The position numbers and the translations under genes are program-made. A stretch of DNA of 8,739 nucleotides from Myxococcota bacterium (GTDB lineage: Bacteria; Myxococcota; Polyangia; GCA-2747355; JAKLHH01). Position 1 is the first letter of the stretch; the number at the start of each line of letters is the position of its first letter. Under the pieces are notes generated by a model. That model was not told the origin of the DNA. It did not search any database and saw only the letters and a list, made by a program, of their open reading frames with translations. The stretch spans positions 1-8,739 of the forward strand of contig JAKLHH010000249.1 in NCBI GenBank assembly GCA_022710245.1. Reading direction: 5' to 3'. Positions 1 through 6,877 of this stretch are shown here, one piece after another.

Positions 1-337
1 AACGGAGCAAGGGATGCGCCAGCCCGCCGCAGGACCGCAGCGGCGGCCAGGCACCGAGAAGGCAAGGGGCCTCGAGCTCACCAGCCCGCGCCAGCCTGGG
101 GGCGCGCTCACCAGGTGCAACCTCGAGGTCACAGCTCTCCTGTAGCGTGGCCGAGGGCGACTCGGGCGGAGGCGGCACGGCGGACCGACAGCGCCTCTGC
201 GGCCGAATAGGGGCAGCCGCGCCGCATATCCCGTGCTAGATGCCGGTGTGAGTGAGCGGTATTCCAGGCATTCAAGCGCGCGCACGGGCGTTGGGGAGAT
301 CGTGGGAACGACCTGGCCCGATGCGCGGAGGTCCGCC
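1..337. other. Upstream region without a supportable gene
   Basis: I see no convincing gene here. One rightward frame is open from the left edge to a TAG at 143-145. Its translation is rich in Arg, Pro and Gly and resembles no family I know, so it could be the tail of an upstream gene but is more likely chance in GC-rich DNA. The kinase frame stays open upstream to a GTG at 233, but that start has no ribosome-binding site. I could not pick out a sigma-70 or sigma-54 promoter with confidence. The kinase promoter presumably lies in this stretch. Confidence 0.5.
327..331 (+). promoter_or_regulatory. Ribosome-binding site deciding the kinase start
   Basis: A perfect GGAGG lies six bases before the GTG at 338. 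This favours 338 over the in-frame GTG at 233, which has no Shine-Dalgarno sequence. It is also better than the ATG at 362, where a purine-rich AGAGG ends only three bases before the start codon. Confidence 0.6.
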
Positions 338-2251
338 GTGGGGAGACGAACGAAGAGGTCGATGGCGGAGGCGCCGCGCGGCGCCGACCAGCGATGGGAG
401 CCTCTGCTCGAGGCCTCCAGCCTGGCTGTCGTCGAGTGGTCCGCTGGCGAAGTCGTGCGCTGGTCGGAGGGGGCCACACGGATCTTGGGCTGGACCGTCG
501 AGGAGGCGGTCGGCCAGCGCCTGGACGAGGCGAGCTGGCTTCACCCCGAGGACCGGCCGCTGGCCAAGCAGGCCATGGCGCAGGCGCTCGGTGGAAGTCC
601 TTCGAGCGCGCTGAGCAAGACCCGCAACATCTGCAAAGACGGATCGGTGATCGATTGCGGGTGGTACCACGTGGCTCTCCACGGCCCGTCAGGTGTCTCG
701 GTGATGTCCCTGGCGCTCGAGGTTACCGAGCGGCGGACGGCGCTGCATGGCGCCAAGGTCAGCGAGGAGCGGGCAGCAGGTCGAGTCCAAGAGGAACGGG
801 AGCTGCTCTTCTCCGTGCTGGAGCTGGTGCCCAGCTTCGTCTACTTGCAGAACCGCGATTATTCGGTTTCGTACGCCAACCGGAGGTTCAAGGAGCTCTT
901 TGGGGATCCGGCCGACCGGCCTTGTTATCAGCTGATCGCGGGTCGCCAGGCGCCGTGCGAGAACTGTCCGACGCTCCGGGTCCTCGAGACGCACAGAGAG
1001 CAGATCTGGGAGTGGCAGCATGCCAACGGCAGGGAGTTCATCATCTACGACGAGCCGTTCACCGATTGCGATGGCGTCGTCAAGGTGCTGGAGTTCGGAC
1101 TGGACGTGACGGACCGCAGGCGGGCGGAGGAGGCGCTGCGCGAAGCGGATCGCCACAAGAGCGAGTTTCTGGCAGTGCTATCGCACGAGCTGCGCAACCC
1201 GCTCGCCCCTATCCGCAACAGCGTCTGGATCCTCGAGCGCGCCACGCCGGGAGGGGAGCAGGCGCGCCGGGCGCACGCGGTCATCAACCGACAGGTGACT
1301 CACCTCACGCGCCTTGTCGATGACCTCCTGGATGTCACCCGCATCAGTCGTGGCAAGGTCCGCCTGCAACGCGCGCGCCTGGATCTCGCGGACGTCGTCC
1401 GCCGAACCGTCGAAGACTACCGCACCCTTCTCGAGGGTCACGTGGTCGCCACCGCGCTGCCGGACGAGGCGGTGTGGATCGATGGTGATTCGACCCGGCT
1501 GGGCCAGGCGATCGGCAACCTCCTCAGCAACGCCGCGAAGTTCACCCCTCGGGCCGGGAAGGTCTCGGTGTCGCTCACCAGGACCGAGGGCGAGGCCGTG
1601 CTGGAGGTCGCCGACACGGGGGAGGGGATCGACGCCGGCACACTGGAGAGGCTGTTCGAGCCGTTCGCGCAGTCCGAGCTCAGCCTTGATCGAAGTCGTG
1701 GCGGCCTGGGGCTGGGGTTGGCGCTGGTGAAGGGACTCGTCGAGCTGCATGGTGGCCAGGTGAGCGCCCAGAGCGAAGGGCCGGGGCGCGGGGCGCGCTT
1801 CTCGGTCCGCATCCCGCTGGATGAGCGAGTGGCCGCCGCCTCAGCTACACAGCCGGTGGTGTTGCCGGGCCATGCCGGGAGACGAGTGCTCATCATCGAG
1901 GACAACAAGGACGCAGCGGACAGCCTGCAGGAGGCGCTCGCGCTGCACGGCCACCAGGCCGCGGTCGCCTACGATGGCCCTACCGGCGTCGCCATGGCCC
2001 GCGAGACGCGCCCCGAGATCGTGCTCTGCGACATAGGACTGCCTCTGGAGATGAATGGCTACGCCGTGGCTCACGCGCTCCGCCAGGATGCCGCGACCGC
2101 GTCGTCCTATCTGATCGCGCTCACCGGCTACGCGCAACCGGATGACCGGCGTCGCGCCTACGCCGCGGGGTTCAACGCCCACCTCGGCAAGCCGCCAGAC
2201 CTCGAGATCCTTCAACGGCTCCTGGCCAAGGCGCCCGCTGGCGAAGCGTAA
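338..2251 (+). CDS. Hybrid sensor histidine kinase with C-terminal receiver (PAS-PAS-HisKA-HATPase-REC)
   Basis: This is a sensory histidine kinase that should autophosphorylate on His and pass the phosphate to its own receiver. Residues are counted from GTG 338 (637 residues). A PAS domain spans about 19-133, ending in the typical ALEVTERR. A second PAS spans about 156-260, ending GLDVTDRRRAEEAL, and carries Cys 196, 207 and 210. The H-box SHELRNPLAPI has His283. The ATPase domain shows the N-box GNLLSNAAKFT (about 393-403), the G1 box DTGEGI (426-431), FEPF (440-443) and the G2 box GLGLGLALVK (456-465). The receiver, about 516-633, has the acidic pair Glu521-Asp522, phosphoacceptor Asp565, Thr596 and Lys618. 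All catalytic residues are present. I see no membrane segment or signal peptide, so the protein is probably cytoplasmic. No response regulator or Hpt gene is adjacent, so it is an orphan, as is common in myxobacteria. Its ligand and output are unknown. The start could also be ATG 362. Confidence 0.93.
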   Translation: MGRRTKRSMAEAPRGADQRWEPLLEASSLAVVEWSAGEVVRWSEGATRILGWTVEEAVGQRLDEASWLHPEDRPLAKQAMAQALGGSPSSALSKTRNICKDGSVIDCGWYHVALHGPSGVSVMSLALEVTERRTALHGAKVSEERAAGRVQEERELLFSVLELVPSFVYLQNRDYSVSYANRRFKELFGDPADRPCYQLIAGRQAPCENCPTLRVLETHREQIWEWQHANGREFIIYDEPFTDCDGVVKVLEFGLDVTDRRRAEEALREADRHKSEFLAVLSHELRNPLAPIRNSVWILERATPGGEQARRAHAVINRQVTHLTRLVDDLLDVTRISRGKVRLQRARLDLADVVRRTVEDYRTLLEGHVVATALPDEAVWIDGDSTRLGQAIGNLLSNAAKFTPRAGKVSVSLTRTEGEAVLEVADTGEGIDAGTLERLFEPFAQSELSLDRSRGGLGLGLALVKGLVELHGGQVSAQSEGPGRGARFSVRIPLDERVAAASATQPVVLPGHAGRRVLIIEDNKDAADSLQEALALHGHQAAVAYDGPTGVAMARETRPEIVLCDIGLPLEMNGYAVAHALRQDAATASSYLIALTGYAQPDDRRRAYAAGFNAHLGKPPDLEILQRLLAKAPAGEA

Positions 2252-2386
2252 CCTGCGCCTTGACCCTCTCGCCATCAACCTCGGGACACGAGCGCGCGGA
2301 CACGCTCGCGCAGCCGGTCGGCCCGGCGCGCGAGCCGCGCTTCGACGCGGAGCTGGACGCGGCTCGCCGCCGAGGAGCGAGCTCAC

Positions 2387-2407
2387 CGGGTCTCCTGCGG
2401 AGACCCG
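2387..2407. terminator. Hairpin between convergent genes, candidate bidirectional terminator
   Basis: CGGGTCTC and GAGACCCG form a perfect 8-bp stem around a 5-base loop (CTGCG). It lies 135 bases after the kinase stop and 51 bases after the stop of the opposing carbohydrate-binding gene. Because the stem is perfect it would fold in transcripts of either strand. Neither side has a T-tract, so intrinsic termination is inferred only from the fold and position. Confidence 0.4.
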
Positions 2408-2458
2408 CCGAACCTCGAGACGCTCGAGCGCGTGGCGGCCACGACGCAGAGGCCCAGC

Positions 2459-3526
2459 CTAGAACGGCGTCGTGGTGACCTGCAGGCTGGTGTTGGCGCT
2501 GGCCTGGGCGAAGGGCGAGTCGGCGCGGAAGGTGGACACGCCGAGGGTGCGAGCGCCGCCCTTGATCACGTCGAGCACGAACGTCCAGTCGCCCTTCTCG
2601 ACGCCGCTGAAGGAGGCGTAGGTGTAGTAGCCGGAGTGGTGGCTCTCGATGGGCTTCACGCCGTAGTACTTGCCGTTCCGGTAGGCGGTGACGTTCTCGC
2701 CGAGGAGGTTCATCGCCTGGTCGACGTTGGGCCAGACGTCGATGGAGATCGTGCCGGGGCGGTGGAAGTAGTCCTTGCCGCCGTTGTTGTCCCACTCGTG
2801 CTCGTTGGTGCGGAAGGCGAAGTCGAGCCGGTCGCTGGCGCCGAGCCCGGCGACGTCGCTGGTGTAGATGCGCACGCCAGTGCTGCCGAGCGCGGCGCTG
2901 TCGAAGTTCATGTTCGTCTCCTTGACGTTGGTCCAGCCGTTGGTGCCGTAGTGGAGCACGCAGGAGGTGAACCTCGTCACGTAGCGCACGCGCCGCGCGC
3001 CGTTGACCAGCGTCACGTCGGCGAGCGCGGGGAAGACCTCGACCTTGAAGTTGCGCCGCTGGTTGTTGTCCCAGCTCAGGCTGCCGTCGGCGGCCCTGGC
3101 GTAGACGGCGTACTCGAGGGAGCGGGCGCCGGCGGGGATGGCGATCGCCGCGTGCAGGTGCGCCGAGCTGGGGGCGTCGATCTTCAGCGCCACGTCGCTC
3201 CAGCTGCTCCAGCTGTTCGTGGTGTAGCGCATGAAGACGTTCGTGGTGCCGAGCGAGCTGTTGGAGTAGAGGACCTCCGCCTTGTAGCCCGCCACGAGCC
3301 GCGTGTCGGCGTAGCTCTGCAGGTAGGTCAGGGTGGAGGTCAGCTGCGGCAGCACGGCGCTGGTGGGCGCCGTCGCCGTCGCGGTCGGGCTGCTGAGCGC
3401 GCCGGCGGTGGCGTGGATCACGTCGTCGACCTCGGCGCCCTCGCCGCCCGCGCCGCAGGCCGCGGCGAGGACGAGCGAGGTGGCGAGGGGGACCAGCAGC
3501 TGGGTGACAGTGGAGCGGGTGCGCAT
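2459..3526 (-). CDS. Exported (probable lipoprotein) with two carbohydrate-binding-module-like domains
   Basis: This encodes a 355-residue exported protein with no catalytic domain that I recognise. The N-terminus has basic residues, a hydrophobic stretch (10-23) and AAAC with Cys24. That resembles a lipobox, but Ala replaces the usual Leu at -3, so it may instead be simply secreted. A linker rich in Ala, Thr, Ser and Pro follows (about 39-60). Two beta-rich domains come next, about 78-165 and 166-260. Each has an aromatic strand pattern (RYTTNSWSSWSD; HYGTNGWTN) and ends in a WDNN motif, at 152-155 and 245-248. The second, WDNNGGKDY, is the classic form seen in starch-binding modules of the CBM21/CBM25/CBM53 type. 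The first (WDNNQRRNF) lacks the glycines. The last 90 or so residues form a third, unassigned domain. The start at 3526 has an AAGGAG seven bases upstream. The frame stays open to 3673 but without support. The role is inferred: glycan binding at the cell surface. Confidence 0.82.
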   Translation of the reverse strand: MRTRSTVTQLLVPLATSLVLAAACGAGGEGAEVDDVIHATAGALSSPTATATAPTSAVLPQLTSTLTYLQSYADTRLVAGYKAEVLYSNSSLGTTNVFMRYTTNSWSSWSDVALKIDAPSSAHLHAAIAIPAGARSLEYAVYARAADGSLSWDNNQRRNFKVEVFPALADVTLVNGARRVRYVTRFTSCVLHYGTNGWTNVKETNMNFDSAALGSTGVRIYTSDVAGLGASDRLDFAFRTNEHEWDNNGGKDYFHRPGTISIDVWPNVDQAMNLLGENVTAYRNGKYYGVKPIESHHSGYYTYASFSGVEKGDWTFVLDVIKGGARTLGVSTFRADSPFAQASANTSLQVTTTPF

Positions 3527-3533
3527 CGAGTCT

Positions 3534-3539
3534 CTCCTT
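3534..3539 (-). promoter_or_regulatory. Ribosome-binding site of the carbohydrate-binding lipoprotein
   Basis: On the minus strand AAGGAG stands seven bases before the ATG at 3526-3524. It fixes the start at the signal peptide and makes the 49-residue upstream extension, rich in Arg, Ser and Pro, unlikely. Confidence 0.75.
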
Positions 3540-3849
3540 GAAGGCCGCGTCGGGCCCTGGCTACGTGCGGGTGAGGTGCGTGGTGACGACGAGCGCCCGC
3601 GCGAGGACGCGGCCGGATGGTGCACGAGCATGGTTTCACGCGCGGCGGTCGCTGCCGCTGCGCCGCGAAGCACGTCACGTGCCGGGCGCGGCGCGCGCGC
3701 TCAAGGGCCGGGATTCACGAGCGGACCCGTCGAGGAGTGAGAACGAGGTTGCAACCAGAGCAGCGCAGCGTGTTGCAGAAGGAAACACTCGCCGCGGCGG
3801 CGCGTTGTCTTTTGGGGCGCTGCCACCCCTGCGCGAGAGAATTGGAGCG

Positions 3850-3880
3850 GCGCCGCACAGGTCGGGCGTTCGTGCGGCGC
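3850..3880. repeat. Perfect 9-bp inverted repeat (hairpin)
   Basis: GCGCCGCAC (3850-3858) and GTGCGGCGC (3872-3880) are exact reverse complements around a 13-base loop. It lies 12 bases to the left of the 99-bp repeat element and downstream of the leftward 149-residue protein gene. It could be a terminator or part of a larger structured element. There is no T-tract. Confidence 0.55.
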
Positions 3881-3892
3881 TGCCGCGACCAA

Positions 3893-3991
3893 CAATTCGC
3901 CCTGCTCGCCTCCTTCGGAGGCTCCGCGATGAAGGGCGAATTCGCCCTGCTCGCCTCCTTCGGAGGCTCCGCGATGAAGCAGGGCAAATTG
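3893..3991. repeat. 99-bp element: two 41-bp direct repeats with inverted ends (REP/MITE-like)
   Basis: Two identical 41-base units occupy 3894-3934 and 3939-3979, a period of 45 with a 4-base spacer. Each unit carries a perfect 6-bp hairpin GCCTCC-TTC-GGAGGC. The first unit is also enclosed by 10-bp arms AATTCGCCCT/AGGGCGAATT. The whole element is bounded by arms of 14 bases, 3893-3906 (CAATTCGCCCTGCT) and 3978-3991, matching at 13 of 14 positions. It begins 24 bases past the stop of the leftward gene ending at 4015. I see no clear target-site duplication and no transposase. Structure and position fit a palindromic intergenic element of the REP/BIME or MITE kind. That class is an inference. 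Confidence 0.8.
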
Positions 3992-4014
3992 GTGCGCGCC
4001 GCCGCGCGTCGCGC

Positions 4015-4464
4015 TCAGCCGAGGAGGTTCGTGTCCTTGAGCAGCGGCTCGAGGACGCGCACCGTGATGCCGAGCTGATCCGCGGCGTCCGCGAGGTCGC
4101 CCTCGCACTCGCGCCAGATCTCCTCCACCCGCTGGCGCCACTCCGGGCGCTCTCGCCACAGGAGCAGCCTGCGCTCCTCGTCTTCGGCCTGCTGCAAGAG
4201 GCGCTCCCGGAGCCGCAGCTCGCGCTGCGTCCGGGCAGACCACCAGTACGGCTCACGCCGCGCGGGGAGGAGGTCCTCGTAGATGGCTGCGAGGCCGAGC
4301 AGCGCGATCGGGTCCTCCGCCTGGAGGTCGATGCCGTCGCGCTCCGCGAACCACGAGCGCGCCGTCTCGTCCTCACCGAGCGTGACCCGCAGCCTGAAGC
4401 CCTTGCGCTCGAGGAGCTGGAGGCACGTCTCCCAGACGTTGACGTGCGATGACAGAGAGGCCAT
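4015..4464 (-). CDS. Conserved-looking hypothetical protein, 149 residues
   Basis: I cannot assign a function. The 149 residues look like a real cytoplasmic protein: balanced composition, many Trp, and charged amphipathic helices, with no signal peptide or membrane segment. The N-terminal part (about 1-75) has LLERKGFRLRV, then a DPIALLGLAAIYEDL stretch and EPYWW (71-75). A long charged helix rich in Arg, Glu and Leu follows (about 78-118). The C-terminus from about 116 (IWRECEGDLADAADQLGI, then a helix ending LLKDTNLLG) resembles the Fis-type helix-turn-helix pattern (C-x-G-D/N-L-x-x-A-A-x-x-L-G-I). It might therefore bind DNA, but the basic recognition-helix residues of true Fis proteins are mostly absent. 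The ATG at 4464 has no clear Shine-Dalgarno sequence, so the start is uncertain. The gene is divergent from the VCBS lipoprotein gene. Confidence 0.72.
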   Translation of the reverse strand: MASLSSHVNVWETCLQLLERKGFRLRVTLGEDETARSWFAERDGIDLQAEDPIALLGLAAIYEDLLPARREPYWWSARTQRELRLRERLLQQAEDEERRLLLWRERPEWRQRVEEIWRECEGDLADAADQLGITVRVLEPLLKDTNLLG

Positions 4465-4532
4465 GCGCGAGAGGATGACACGCCTGCCGCCGGTGTCGCC
4501 ATGCGTTCAAGCAGCTCCGCCGCTGCGTGGGA

Positions 4533-4589
4533 GCGGGCTGGCGGCGCGAGCGCGGGCTGGCGGCGCGAGCGCGGGCTGGCGGCGCGAGC
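4533..4589. repeat. Three perfect 19-bp tandem repeats
   Basis: The unit GCGGGCTGGCGGCGCGAGC occurs exactly three times in a row (4533-4551, 4552-4570, 4571-4589). Degenerate copies follow to about 4612, including CTGGCGGCGCGACC. A period of 19 is not a multiple of three, so the repeat would shift frame and is unlikely to be coding. Confidence 0.85.
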
Positions 4590-4820
4590 GAGGCGGCGGC
4601 CTGGCGGCGCGACCGCGGCCTGGTGGCTGGCAGCTGGCGAGCGCCGCGGCAACGGCGTCGCGGGGTGGCTCTGCGGAGGAGGGGTCAGCCGACCCGGCGC
4701 TCGTGCCAGCTGTCCCCGCTGCTGCGCCGCCGCTCGCAGACGGCGCGAGCGAGGCGGCCTGGTTGCGCTCGCTGCCAGCGTCGGCGCGGTGGTCCGCCGC
4801 GTGCATGTCAGGGCGGGAGC

Positions 4821-4825
4821 GGAGG
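4821..4825 (+). promoter_or_regulatory. Ribosome-binding site of the VCBS lipoprotein
   Basis: GGAGG stands six bases before the ATG at 4832 and selects it over the in-frame ATG at 4805. It also puts the lipoprotein signal at the very N-terminus. Confidence 0.75.
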
Positions 4826-4831
4826 TGCAGG

Positions 4832-6877
4832 ATGAGCTCTCGACGGGACCGCTCGGTCCTCCTCTCTCTGACGCTGCTGCTCGCCGGGTGTCCCGGGAGC
4901 AGCGCCTCGACGCCGGACAGCGGCCGGGGCGGCGACGGTGGCTGCTCCTGCCCGAGCGGCTTCGTCTGCCACCAGGGGGCGTGCGTCGAGGACCTCGGCC
5001 CCTGCCAGAGCGACGACGACTGTCTGGGTGACAGCTTCTGCGAGGCCGGTCGTTGCGTGCCCTACGGCGCGGGCACCAGGACCCACGACGCGGCCTGCAA
5101 GTCCTCCGGCTTCGCGGCCGAGCAGCTGAAGCTGCCGACGGTGCGCTGCGAGTGGACCAAGGAGGACGTCTGGTCGACGCCGATGGTCTTCGACCTCGAC
5201 GGCGACGGCAAGCCCGAGCTCCTCTTCATCACCCTGGCCGGACGGCTGGTGGCCCTCGACGGCGCGACCTGCGCAGAGGTCTTCGTCAAGGAGGCCGGCC
5301 TGCACTACAGCACCCACCTCGCGGTGGGCGATCTCGACGGTGACAAGCAGCCGGAGATCGTCGGCATCGACGACGGCTACCAGATCCGCGTCTTCGACCA
5401 CCAGGGCAACCTGAAGGCGACCGCCGACGCACCAGCCAAGACGGGCAAGGGGAAGAACGCCTGCTCCGCCCCCTCGCTGGTGAACCTCGACGGCAGCGGG
5501 CCTGCCGAGATCGTCTACGGCGCGATGGCGCTGCGGCTCGAGGCCGGCAAGCTGGTCACCCTCTTCAACGTCGACGCGCCGGACAACGCCTGGGGCGGCT
5601 TCATCCCGGTGGTGGCGGACGTGAACCTCGACGGCAAGCCCGAGGTGATCACGGGCAACCGCATCTTCGACGGGGCGACGGGAGCCGACCTCACCCCGAC
5701 GCCGGTGAAGAGCTTCGGGGCCGGCTTCGCCGCGGTGGCGCAGCTCGACGCCGCGACCAAGGAGCCCGAGATCGTGCTCGTCTCCTCGCCCGATCCCGGG
5801 GGCGGCAACACCACGGTCCGTGCCTACCACCCGGTCAGCGGCCAGGTGGTCTTTGGCCCCATCGAGATCGGCTCCTACTATGGCGGACCGCCGACGGTGG
5901 CGGACTTCGACGGGGACGGCAAGCGCGAGATCGCGGTCGCCGCGCGCGAGGGCTACCTGCTGCTCGACCCCAAGTGCGACGTCAGCCCGCTGCCCGCTGG
6001 CTGCAGCGCGAGGGGGATCCGCTGGTCGAAGCAGACGCAGGACCTCTCCTCGGGCATCACCGGCTCCTCGGTCTTCGACTTCAACGGCGACGGCAAGGCC
6101 GAGGTCGTCTACCGCGACGAGTGCTGGCTGCGCATCTACGACGGGCCCTCGGGCAAGGTGCTCTTCGCCTTCCCCATCAGCAGCGGCACGGGGACCGACA
6201 TGCCGGTCGTCGCCGACGTCGACGCCGACGGGCACGCCGAGCTGGTGGTCCCCTCGAACGGCTACGACGTCTGCAGTGGCGTCGAGGCGGAGCTGAAGCT
6301 GACGCACCCGGGGCCGACCCGGGGCGTCAAGGTGCTCCAGGACCCGGACCGCCGCTGGATGCCCTCGCGGCCGCTCTGGAACCAGCACGCCTACCACATC
6401 ACCAACGTGAACGACGACGGCACCATCCCGGCCAAGGAGACGGGCAGCTGGGAGAGCTGGAACAGCTACCGGATGAACGTGCAGGGCACCCCGGGCGACA
6501 TCCCCGCCCTCGACCTGACCGCCCACCGCAGCAAGCAGATCGACCCGCAGACCGACTGCGCGAGCAAGTGGGTGCTGATGGCCGAGCTCTGCAACCGCGG
6601 CGCCGCCGAGGCGCCGAGCGGGCTCTCCGGCGCCTTCTACCTCGGCGACCCGAAGAGCGGCGGCAAGCTCATCTGCAGCGGGAAGACGGAGGCCGCGCTC
6701 AAGCCCGGCGAGTGCACCACGGTGCGCTGCGCCTGGAGCCAGCCCGCCAGCGGGGCGCTCGACCTCTGGTTCGTCGCCGACGACGACGGCGCCGGCGCCG
6801 GCGCCCAGCCCGAGTGCAAGGAGAAGAACAACGCCCTGCACCTCGCGCGGGTGACCTGTCCAGGCGTGATCGACTGA
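4832..6877 (+). CDS. FG-GAP/VCBS-repeat lipoprotein with C-terminal CARDB-like domain
   Basis: This encodes a 681-residue exported lipoprotein. Basic residues and a hydrophobic stretch lead to a textbook lipobox, LAGC, with Cys20. A disordered Gly/Ser/Asp stretch follows, then a short Cys-rich segment (38-75; CSCPSGFVC, DDDCLGDSFC) of the kind seen in myxobacterial surface proteins. Residues about 112-475 contain FG-GAP/VCBS repeats with calcium-binding-like Asp motifs: DLDGDGKPE (121), DLDGDKQPE (167), NLDGSGPAE (219), DVNLDGKPE (263), DFDGDGKRE (358), DFNGDGKAE (416) and DVDADGHAE (462), plus a degenerate copy near 303. Such repeats fold into beta-propellers. A conserved RPLWNQHAYHITNVNDDGTIP segment lies around 513-533. 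The C-terminus (about 560-678) is CARDB-like, with paired cysteines and ECKEKNN. The family is usually a surface or adhesion protein; no catalytic motif is visible. The partner or substrate is unknown. Confidence 0.9.
   Translation: MSSRRDRSVLLSLTLLLAGCPGSSASTPDSGRGGDGGCSCPSGFVCHQGACVEDLGPCQSDDDCLGDSFCEAGRCVPYGAGTRTHDAACKSSGFAAEQLKLPTVRCEWTKEDVWSTPMVFDLDGDGKPELLFITLAGRLVALDGATCAEVFVKEAGLHYSTHLAVGDLDGDKQPEIVGIDDGYQIRVFDHQGNLKATADAPAKTGKGKNACSAPSLVNLDGSGPAEIVYGAMALRLEAGKLVTLFNVDAPDNAWGGFIPVVADVNLDGKPEVITGNRIFDGATGADLTPTPVKSFGAGFAAVAQLDAATKEPEIVLVSSPDPGGGNTTVRAYHPVSGQVVFGPIEIGSYYGGPPTVADFDGDGKREIAVAAREGYLLLDPKCDVSPLPAGCSARGIRWSKQTQDLSSGITGSSVFDFNGDGKAEVVYRDECWLRIYDGPSGKVLFAFPISSGTGTDMPVVADVDADGHAELVVPSNGYDVCSGVEAELKLTHPGPTRGVKVLQDPDRRWMPSRPLWNQHAYHITNVNDDGTIPAKETGSWESWNSYRMNVQGTPGDIPALDLTAHRSKQIDPQTDCASKWVLMAELCNRGAAEAPSGLSGAFYLGDPKSGGKLICSGKTEAALKPGECTTVRCAWSQPASGALDLWFVADDDGAGAGAQPECKEKNNALHLARVTCPGVID

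Larger units (their letters stand above)
3527..4014. other. Intergenic region with inverted and direct repeats
   Basis: These 488 bases lie between two leftward genes: downstream of the 149-residue protein gene and upstream of the carbohydrate-binding lipoprotein. They should hold the end of one transcript and probably the promoter of the next, but I cannot name a promoter with confidence. They contain the 99-bp repeat element, a 9-bp inverted repeat at 3850-3880 and a perfect 10-bp palindrome GGTTGCAACC at 3747-3756. The open frames here are rich in Arg, Ala and Pro and start or end arbitrarily, so I do not call a gene. Confidence 0.6.
4465..4831. other. Divergent intergenic region, low-complexity GC-rich
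   Basis: These 367 bases separate two divergent genes and should hold both promoters. I could not identify -35/-10 or sigma-54 elements. The stretch is dominated by variants of GGCGGCGCGAGC, including the 19-bp tandem repeats, and the 17-base string GGCGCGAGCGAGGCGGC occurs at both 4581 and 4742. All long frames through it translate to Ala/Gly/Arg-rich sequence without family features, so I call no gene. The VCBS frame also stays open leftward through it, probably because the repeats lack stop codons. Confidence 0.55.

Noticed and set aside
233..337. N-terminal extension of the kinase from GTG 233
   Set aside because: No ribosome-binding site precedes 233, the extra 35 residues match no domain, and GGAGG is well placed for GTG 338.
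2432..3541. Long rightward frame opposite the carbohydrate-binding gene
   Set aside because: It is a Val/Gly/Ala/Asp-rich antisense shadow; the leftward frame has a ribosome-binding site, signal peptide and recognisable motifs.
3527..3673. 49-residue N-terminal extension of the carbohydrate-binding protein
   Set aside because: It is rich in Arg, Ser and Pro and would bury the signal peptide; AAGGAG seven bases before ATG 3526 marks the better start.
3715..3987. Leftward open frame with repeated FIAEPPKEASRAN peptide
   Set aside because: It reads the same repeat on the other strand, begins at a TTG with no ribosome-binding site, and continues into sequence without family features.
3893..3991. 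CRISPR array
   Set aside because: There are only two copies with a 4-base spacer and no cas genes; the internal hairpins fit a palindromic element.
3617..4078. Rightward open frame containing two copies of a FALLASFGGSAMK peptide
   Set aside because: The peptide is a translation of the palindromic repeat; the flanking residues are Arg/Ala-rich and the frame overlaps the end of the 149-residue protein gene.
4283..4831. 183-residue N-terminal extension of the VCBS lipoprotein
   Set aside because: It overlaps the opposite-strand gene, runs through the 19-bp repeats and places the lipobox in mid-protein; GGAGG precedes ATG 4832.
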